A DNA stretch of 64,000 bases. It comes from Gerris lacustris. Lineage: Eukaryota; Arthropoda; Insecta; Hemiptera; Gerridae. The notes below the pieces were generated by a model, which saw only the letters and a program-made list of their open reading frames with translations, searched no databases and had not been told where the DNA came from. Made by a program: the position numbers and the translations under genes. How positions within the stretch are numbered: the stretch's first letter is position 1; each line of letters opens with the position of its first letter. Below are positions 56,463 through 64,000 of the stretch, piece by piece. The stretch spans positions 39,475,437-39,539,436 of the forward strand of contig OX578286.1 of NCBI GenBank assembly GCA_951217055.1, in the 5' to 3' direction.

Positions 56463-56648
56463 GAAGTTCAAGTTCCATAAGAAGGTATTTGATCTAATTT
56501 ATTTATTGTTCGTTATCTTTCATCATCATCCTAGTTTTCAAATTCCTTTCATCATCTTCCAATATCTCTCTATATTGATATGGAGATGGAGAATTCATCT
56601 AAATGAACTTTACAATTGTAATAATATACTGCGTTGATTTGTTCCCAG

Positions 56649-56836
56649 GATACCCTTGCAATGGCTGTGACAAAAAGTACAAATACGCGCGTGGTTTATG
56701 GGTCCATAAGAAGTACGAATGTGGGAAGGAGCCACAACTCTGCTGTCCATATTGTCCGAAGAAATGTAAAATTCAGGGAAACTTGAAGAAACATATAGTT
56801 CTTAGACATGGAAACCTTTCTAATATGTTTTTCTGA
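56649..56836 (+). CDS. lola: lola alternative C-terminal exon 15 (two zinc fingers)
   Basis: The acceptor TTGTTCCCAG ends at 56648 and the exon opens in phase 1 (GA, then TAC CCT). Finger 1 is CNGCDKKYKYARGLWVH-x4-C, then GKEPQL. Finger 2 is CPYCPKKCKIQGNLKKH-x4-H. The tail GNLSNMFF ends at TGA 56834-56836. The last part of finger 2, the tail and about 135 bases of 3' UTR reappear in exon 16. Finger 1 is shared with exon 13. Confidence 0.9.
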
Positions 56837-56999
56837 GTATTGTTTCCATTTTTTTTTTATAACCAAAGATGTGTCTTAGACGTTAAATTTGTTATTATTA
56901 TATGTTTTATTAAAACACAATTGTTTTAGCATTTTAAAATACTCCTCTATCTGAGCTATTAGCGTTCGAGATAAACCAATCTTTTTATTGTGGGATTGG

Positions 57000-57185
57000 A
57001 TAAACCAAGCCATTATTGGCGTAGATAATAATAAGCTACAAGCACCATAAACCAAGCCCATAAACCAAGCCATTATTGGCGTAGATAATAATAAGCTACA
57101 AGCACCATAAACCAAGCCCATAAACCAAGCCATTATTGGCGTAGATAATAATAAGCTACAAGCACCATAAACCAAGCCATTATTG
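57000..57185. repeat. 60-bp tandem repeat, three units
   Basis: Unit AACCAAGCCATTATTGGCGT followed by AGATAATAATAAGCTACAAG; units are identical by eye. It lies in the 3' UTR or intron after exon 15. Confidence 0.92.
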
Positions 57186-57454
57186 GCGTAATAATAATGA
57201 TGCTACAACGCAATGAGGGTTGAAGGGAGGTTTTGAAGCCGTTTATGGAATGATTTTGTTACATCGTAAAATATGTTTTAAGTAAAATGTTAAAGTAGCC
57301 GTGTATTTACTAACTTTTTAAGAAAGCCTGCTAGTACTGAAAGGTTGGTAACATTGGAAGTGATAATCGTGCAAGCGAAATGATTTTAATAAAACTGTTC
57401 AATTTTAATGAATTTTAGGCACTATCCCGTTTAGTTAAATATCTGGGAGGGTAG

Positions 57455-58035
57455 AAAGAGGAATGACTTTAACTATTGACACATTTAGTTAAGTTGCACG
57501 GGGGGTAGGAAGAGGAATGACTTTAACTATTGACACGTTTAGTTCCGTTGCACAAAGTGTAGAAAGAGGAATGACTTTAACCATTGACACATTTAGTTAA
57601 GTTGCACGGGGGGTAGGAAGAGGAATGACTTTAACTATTGACACGTTTAGTTACGTTGCACAAAGTGTAGAAAGAGGAATGACTTTAACTATTGACACAT
57701 TTAGTTAAGTTGCACGGGGGGTAGGAAGAGGAATGACTTTAACTATTGACACGTTTAGTTCCGTTGCACAAAGTGTAGAAAGAGGAATGACTTTAACCAT
57801 TGACACATTTAGTTAAGTTGCACGGGGGGTAGGAAGAGGAATGACTTTAACTATTGACACGTTTAGTTACGTTGCACAAAGGGTAGAAAGAGGAATGACT
57901 TTAACCATTGACACATTTAGTTAAGTTGCACGGGGGGTAGGAAGAGGAATGACTTTAACTATTGACACGTTTAGTTCCGTTGCTCAAAGGGTAGAAAGAG
58001 GGATGACTTTAACAATTAATACATTTAGTTACGTT
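57455..58035. repeat. 54-bp minisatellite upstream of exon 16, about 10 units
   Basis: Unit includes GGAATGACTTTAACTATTGA and CACATTTAGTTACGTTGCAC. Here units alternate between two types (AAGTTGCACGGGGGGTAGGA with a stop, and CCGTTGCACAAAGTGTAGAA), so a 108-bp higher-order repeat has formed. It is homologous to the array at 58750. Confidence 0.92.
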
Positions 58036-58249
58036 ACACAGAATTTTTTCATCACAGAATAGAATAATGCATGATCTTCTGCTCTTATCATTATATTTTC
58101 TTTGGGAAAGGTCTAAAGTATAAATAAAGACATCAAATTTTTCAGAAATGGAAAATGAAGTAGAAAGTTCAATCTTATATAGTTTGTAAATAGTGTTTTT
58201 ATATTATAAGATAGAATGATTGTTTGTTTTCTTTTTCTATTTATTTCAG

Positions 58250-58437
58250 ATTTAACCTGTAACAAATGCAATAGAACTTATAATTATATCAAGAGTTTGA
58301 GGGTTCATGAGAGGTACGAGTGTGGTAAGGAACCACAATTTCACTGTCAGCATTGTCCGTACAAGTGCAAGTGGCCTGGAAACTTGAAGAAACATATAGT
58401 TCTTAAACATGGAAACCTTTCTAATATATTTTTCTGA
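58250..58437 (+). CDS. lola: lola alternative C-terminal exon 16 (two zinc fingers, hybrid of exons 17 and 15)
   Basis: The acceptor TTTATTTCAG ends at 58249 and the exon opens in phase 1 (AT, then TTA ACC). Finger 1 is CNKCNRTYNYIKSLRVH-x4-C, then GKEPQF. Finger 2 is CQHCPYKCKWPGNLKKH-x4-H. Up to about 58380 it differs from exon 17 by one base (Asn for Tyr in the first knuckle). After that it matches exon 15: KKHIVLKHGNLSNIFF, TGA 58435-58437 and the UTR to about 58573. Its upstream intron matches that of exon 17. This is the product expected from unequal crossing-over inside the exon. Confidence 0.92.
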
Positions 58438-58749
58438 GTATTGTTTACATTTTTTTATAACCTAAGATGTGTCTTAGACGTTAAATTTGTTAATATTATG
58501 TTTTATTAAAAACAATTATTTTATCATTTTAAAATACTCCTCTATCTAATTTATTGACGTGAGAGATAAACCAAAAGGCTTGCTAGTACTGAAAGGTTGT
58601 TATCATTAGAAGTGATAATCGTGCTAGCTATATACACTCTGAAATCTGGAGCGACTAATGATTGATTTTAATGAAACTGCTCAATTGAGAATATACTTTT
58701 TATGATAGTAAGTCTAATTCCAAGCATTATCCAGTTTAATTATATTGGA

Positions 58750-59720
58750 TGGAGGGTAGAAAGAGGAATGACTTTAACCATTGACACATTTAGTTACGTT
58801 GGTTAGAGGGTAGAAAGAGGAATGACTTTAACCATTGACACATTTAGTTACGTTGGTTAGAGGGTAGAAAGAGGAATGACTTTAACTATTGACACATTTA
58901 GTTACGTTGCACGAAGGGTAGAAAGAGGAATGACTTTATCCATTGACACATTTAGTTACATTTGTTGGAGGGTAGAAGGAGAAATGACTTTAACTATTGA
59001 CACCTTTAGTTACGTTGCACAAAGGGTAGAAAGAGGAATGACTTCAACCATTCACACATTTTGTTACGTTGCATGGAGGGTAGGAAAAGGAATGACTTTA
59101 ACTATTGACACATTTAGTTACGTTGCACAGAGGGTAGAAAGAGGGATGACTTTAACTATTGACACATTTAGTTACGTTGCACGAAGGGTAGAAAGAGGAA
59201 TGACTTTATCCATTGACACATTTAGTTACATTTGTTGGAGGGTAGAAGGAGAAATGACTTTAACTATTGACACCTTTAGTTACGTTGCACAAAGGGTAGA
59301 AAGAGGAATGACTTCAACCATTCACACATTTTGTTACGTTGCATGGAGGGTAGGAAAAGGAATGACTTTAACTATTGACACATTAAGTTACGTTGCACAG
59401 AAGGTAGACAGAGGGATGACTTTAACTATTGACACATTTAGTTACGTTGCAGGGAGGTTAGAAAGAGGGATGACTTTAACTATTGACACATTTAGTTACG
59501 TTGCACAGAAGGTAGACAGAGGGATGACTTTAACTATTGACACATTTAGTTACGTTGCACAGAAGGTAGACAGAGGGATGACTTTAACTATTGACACATT
59601 TAGTTACGTTGCAGGGAGGTTAGAAAGAGGGATGACTTTAACTATTGACACATTTAGTTACGTTGCACGGAGGGTAGAAAGAGGGATGACTTTAACTATT
59701 AATACATTTAGTTACGTTAC
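58750..59720. repeat. 54-bp minisatellite upstream of exon 17, about 18 units
   Basis: Same unit as at 57455. In the + frame it reads MTLTIDTFSYVARRVERG over and over, open for 291 codons from 58876. A 4-unit block (58876-59095) is repeated at 59145-59365, including the THTFCYV and SYICW variants, showing duplication of a multi-unit block. There is no sign of a gene start, so I do not call it coding. Confidence 0.92.
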
Positions 59721-59939
59721 ACAGAATTTTTTTCATCACAGAATAGAATAATGCATGATCTTCTGCTCTTGTCATTATATTTTCTGTGGGAAAGGTCTAA
59801 AGTCTAAATAAACACTTAAAATTTCTTTGAAATGGAAAGTGAAGAAGAATGTTCTCTTATATTATATAGCTTGTAAATTGTGTTTTTATTATATTATAAG
59901 ATAGAATGATTGTTTGTTTTCTTTTTCGTTTTGTTTCAG

Positions 59940-60121
59940 ATTTAACCTGTTACAAATGCAATAGAACTTATAATTATATCAAGAGTTTGAGGGTTCATGA
60001 GAGGTACGAGTGTGGTAAGGAACCACAATTTCACTGTCAGCATTGTCCGTACAAGTGCAAGTGGCCTGGAAACTTAAAGAAGCACGTGATTAATCGACAT
60101 GCTGATTTAAATATTTACTGA
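59940..60121 (+). CDS. lola: lola alternative C-terminal exon 17 (two zinc fingers)
   Basis: The acceptor TTTTGTTTCAG ends at 59939 and the exon opens in phase 1 (AT, then TTA ACC). Finger 1 is CYKCNRTYNYIKSLRVH-x4-C, then GKEPQF. Finger 2 is CQHCPYKCKWPGNLKKH-x4-H, ending VINRH. The tail ADLNIY ends at TGA 60119-60121. AATAAA is at 60279-60284. It is the last lola exon seen; a 92-bp satellite begins 230 bases later, so further exons could lie beyond the window. Confidence 0.9.
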
Positions 60122-60350
60122 AGTTGTTGCAATGGTCTGTTTGTTGATCATGTGAGTTGATGATGTTGATCATATGAGGATTTCGTAGCTTATTGGATGA
60201 CAATGGTTTGCGTTGTGTCAAGAAATGTTAGTTTGTAGACAAGTGTTTTTGTTATAAAGCTGATGGTTCTTACAAGAGAATAAAATGGTTTCTCTAATCC
60301 TATGTTATAATATTTAGGACAGAGTCACAATAAAGTCAACGAAAGAAATT

Positions 60351-62890
60351 TTATTAACTTTAAATAAACAGTAATCTGCAGGATTTAACTTTCTTTGACA
60401 TCAAAATTACAAGCGAATATTGATGTCTCTAATCCTCTCTTTCTTCTTAACTTTAAATTAACACCAAACTTACAGGATTTAACTTTGTTTGAAATCAAAT
60501 TACAAACGAATATTGATGTCTCTAATCCTCTCTTTCTTCTCAACTTTAAATTAACACAAACCTACAGGATCTAACTTTGTTTGAAATCAAATTACAAACG
60601 AATATTGATGTCTCTAATCCTCTCTTTCTTCTCAACTTTAAATTAACACAAACCTACAGGATCTAACTTTGTTTGAAATCAAATTACAAACGAATATTGA
60701 TGTCTCTAATCCTCTCTTTCTTCTCAACTTTAAATTAACACAAACCTACAGGATCTAACTTTGTTTGAAATCAAATTACAAACGAATATTGATGTCTCTA
60801 ATCCTCTCTTTCTTCTCAACTTTAAATTAACACAAACCTACAGGATCTAACTTTGTTTGAAATCAAATTACAAACGAATATTGATGTCTCTAATCCTCTC
60901 TTTCTTCTCAACTTTAAATTAACACAAACCTACAGGATCTAACTTTGTTTGAAATCAAATTACAAACGAATATTGATGTCTCTAATCCTCTCTTTCTTCT
61001 CAACTTTAAATTAACACAAACCTACAGGATCTAACTTTGTTTGAAATCAAATTACAAACGAATATTGATGTCTCTAATCCTCTCTTTCTTCTCAACTTTA
61101 AATTAACACAAACCTACAGGATCTAACTTTGTTTGAAATCAAATTACAAACGAATATTGATGTCTCTAATCCTCTCTTTCTTCTCAACTTTAAATTAACA
61201 CAAACCTACAGGATCTAACTTTGTTTGAAATCAAATTACAAACGAATATTGATGTCTCTAATCCTCTCTTTCTTCTCAACTTTAAATTAACACAAACCTA
61301 CAGGATCTAACTTTGTTTGAAATCAAATTACAAACGAATATTGATGTCTCTAATCCTCTCTTTCTTCTCAACTTTAAATTAACACAAACCTACAGGATCT
61401 AACTTTGTTTGAAATCAAATTACAAACGAATATTGATGTCTCTAATCCTCTCTTTCTTCTCAACTTTAAATTAACACAAACCTACAGGATCTAACTTTGT
61501 TTGAAATCAAATTACAAACGAATATTGATGTCTCTAATCCTCTCTTTCTTCTCAACTTTAAATTAACACAAACCTACAGGATCTAACTTTGTTTGAAATC
61601 AAATTACAAACGAATATTGATGTCTCTAATCCTCTCTTTCTTCTCAACTTTAAATTAACACAAACCTACAGGATCTAACTTTGTTTGAAATCAAATTACA
61701 AACGAATATTGATGTCTCTAATCCTCTCTTTCTTCTCAACTTTAAATTAACACAAACCTACAGGATCTAACTTTGTTTGAAATCAAATTACAAACGAATA
61801 TTGATGTCTCTAATCCTCTCTTTCTTCTCAACTTTAAATTAACACAAACCTACAGGATCTAACTTTGTTTGAAATCAAATTACAAACGAATATTGATGTC
61901 TCTAATCCTCTCTTTCTTCTCAACTTTAAATTAACACAAACCTACAGGATCTAACTTTGTTTGAAATCAAATTACAAACGAATATTGATGTCTCTAATCC
62001 TCTCTTTCTTCTCAACTTTAAATTAACACAAACCTACAGGATCTAACTTTGTTTGAAATCAAATTACAAACGAATATTGATGTCTCTAATCCTCTCTTTC
62101 TTCTCAACTTTAAATTAACACAAACCTACAGGATCTAACTTTGTTTGAAATCAAATTACAAACGAATATTGATGTCTCTAATCCTCTCTTTCTTCTCAAC
62201 TTTAAATTAACACAAACCTACAGGATCTAACTTTGTTTGAAATCAAATTACAAACGAATATTGATGTCTCTAATCCTCTCTTTCTTCTCAACTTTAAATT
62301 AACACAAACCTACAGGATCTAACTTTGTTTGAAATCAAATTACAAACGAATATTGATGTCTCTAATCCTCTCTTTCTTCTCAACTTTAAATTAACACAAA
62401 CCTACAGGATCTAACTTTGTTTGAAATCAAATTACAAACGAATATTGATGTCTCTAATCCTCTCTTTCTTCTCAACTTTAAATTAACACAAACCTACAGG
62501 ATCTAACTTTGTTTGAAATCAAATTACAAACGAATATTGATGTCTCTAATCCTCTCTTTCTTCTCAACTTTAAATTAACACAAACCTACAGGATCTAACT
62601 TTGTTTGAAATCAAATTACAAACGAATATTGATGTCTCTAATCCTCTCTTTCTTCTCAACTTTAAATTAACACAAACCTACAGGATCTAACTTTGTTTGA
62701 AATCAAATTACAAACGAATATTGATGTCTCTAATCCTCTCTTTCTTCTCAACTTTAAATTAACACAAACCTACAGGATCTAACTTTGTTTGAAATCAAAT
62801 TACAAACGAATATTGATGTCTCTAATCCTCTCTTTCTTCTCAACTTTAAATTAACACCAACCTACAGGATCTAACTTTGTTGGAAATCAA
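60351..62890. repeat. 92-bp satellite array, about 27 units
   Basis: Unit contains AATATTGATGTCTCTAATCC, TCTCAACTTTAAATTAACAC and CCTACAGGATCTAACTTTG at exact 92-base spacing (60601, 60693 and so on). The first two units and the last are diverged, while the inner ones look identical, the usual sign of recent expansion by unequal exchange. No open frame of interest. Confidence 0.95.
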
Positions 62891-63756
62891 ACTTACCAGC
62901 GCACAATATCTCTAAATCTGATCCATGACCAACGAAATTAATCACAAAAGAGGTGAAACACTTAAGTAATCTACGAGTGACAAGTTACCTGAAATGTCAT
63001 AATAAATTTGTCTTATAATTAAACTATTTATAACTTATTATTGATTTGTTTTTGTTTTTACTCCCTAATCACTATTCTGCATTAAATAAATAACTATTGC
63101 TGCAGTAAAAATAAGGTTTAAGGTACGCGTAGCTTAACTTTTTCAAAATGTTGCTTGAACGTTTATACCTTTAGGTAAAAAATATGTCTAACTGAAGTTT
63201 ATATATGCTAAATTTGTAGCTAGAGAAACTTAGACCTATGAGTGAAATTTTTTGAGGAAAATTATCCTATGAGGAAAATTTTATATAAAGTCTGATTTTT
63301 CTGATTTCGTTACATTAGCTTTATCTATCAATATAATTTAGATTGTTGATTTTGGATTATATGCAAATAATACGCTTAGTGAAATCTAGGTTACCTGACA
63401 GGAAATATGTTGGGCAGAACCACTTTAATCGTATGATTTATCAGCTGTTTATTTAGACTTTTGATTGATAAAAACATCTACAGGGTGTCCAGCAGCCTTG
63501 AAATGTGCTTGAATTTTGAAAAAATAACAGAAAAACTTAAAATATGCTTGAATTTTTAAAAAATCGGGAATTTTAAAGACCCTAGGTTGTCTAGAAGTAC
63601 CAACACATTTTGATTTTTTTTTTTTTTTTTTTTTTTTTTTCCGAACCACCCTAAACAACATTAGTTCGAATAATCGATGCGCTACTGCATATTGTATTTC
63701 ACTTCTCTGGGGTACTACTGCTGTAATTAGGTTGAATTAATACTATTAATATTATA
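62891..63756. other. AT-rich sequence with an ACAGGGTGTCC element end
   Basis: CTACAGGGTGTCCAGCAGCC at 63480 resembles the element ends at 390 and 16119, followed by repeated ATGTGCTTGAATTTTGAAAA phrases and a T run at 63618-63641. No gene seen. Confidence 0.45.
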
Positions 63757-63920
63757 GTAGGCTGGGTTTATTTGGAATGAAAGTCCGAGTGATATTTATT
63801 TTTATTTCATCAGAGCTTAGTGATCACTGAAGAAGCTCAGGTTCCCATAGTGAAAGCTTTGATGAAATAAAAATATATACTCGAACTTCATTCCAAATAA
63901 ACCCTCCAGCCTACTATAAT
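63757..63920. repeat. Foldback element with ~60-bp arms
   Basis: TAGTAGGCTGGGTTTATTTG at the left returns inverted at about 63870-63920 (CAAATAAACCCTCCAGCCTA), with TATTTCATCAGAGCTT paired to AAGCTTTGATGAAATA inside. Confidence 0.8.
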
Positions 63921-64000
63921 ATTCTACAAGTCCAAAAAATTAAATCTCTTCTATTATAAAAGTAATTAATATTATTTTGCTGAACTCATACTATTTTTCT

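Noticed and set aside
58876..59751. 291-codon open frame as a repetitive protein gene
   Set aside because: It lies wholly in a 54-bp minisatellite, has no leader or splice context, and a sister array has stops in the same frame.
11576..60121. Seventeen separate small zinc-finger genes
   Set aside because: All begin at splice acceptors in one phase without start codons, and all share the lola C2HC-C2H2 pattern; alternative exons of one gene fit better.
11576..60121. mod(mdg4)-type alternative exons
   Set aside because: mod(mdg4) terminal exons encode FLYWCH-type fingers; here the fingers are the C2HC/C2H2 pair with the ECGKEP linker.

Overview
The window looks like insect nuclear DNA: AT-rich, intron-rich, crowded with tandem repeats, foldback elements, tRNA-derived SINE-like units and both transposon classes. 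Its one real host gene is on the + strand. I read it as the 3' alternative-exon array of longitudinals lacking (lola), the insect BTB/zinc-finger gene in which common 5' exons are spliced to one of many terminal exons, each encoding its own zinc fingers. The BTB exons are not in this window. The insect order cannot be told from what is here.

I find 17 intact alternative C-terminal exons between 11576 and 60121: 15 single exons and two that are split by an intron. Every one opens after an AG acceptor in phase 1, encodes a C2HC finger then a C2H2 finger, sometimes a third finger, and ends at its own stop codon. A decayed 18th exon lies at 54069-54179. The cluster from 54 to 60 kb records how such exons arise: a pseudo-exon+M block is a duplicate of the N+O block, and exon P is a hybrid with the 5' part of Q and the 3' part of O.

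Layout. 1-1615: AT-rich sequence with a foldback. 1616-10192: decayed CACTA-like element with a SAM-like gene and a finger-plus-transposase gene, carrying a nested TA-flanked element. 10193-22391: lola exons 1-3 with repeats. 22392-40100: exons 4-8, SINE-like units, minisatellites and foldbacks. 40101-44516: antisense Gypsy-type LTR retrotransposon with identical 153-bp LTRs. 44772-60121: exons 9-17, with a minisatellite after several of them. 60351-62890: homogeneous 92-bp satellite. 62891-64000: AT-rich sequence with a terminal foldback.

The exons are presumed mutually exclusive 3' ends of one gene, so the window would set the DNA-binding half of at least 17 protein isoforms. The transposons and satellites sit in introns or 3' untranslated regions. 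Calls rest on reading motifs, frames and splice sites by eye; no database search was run.
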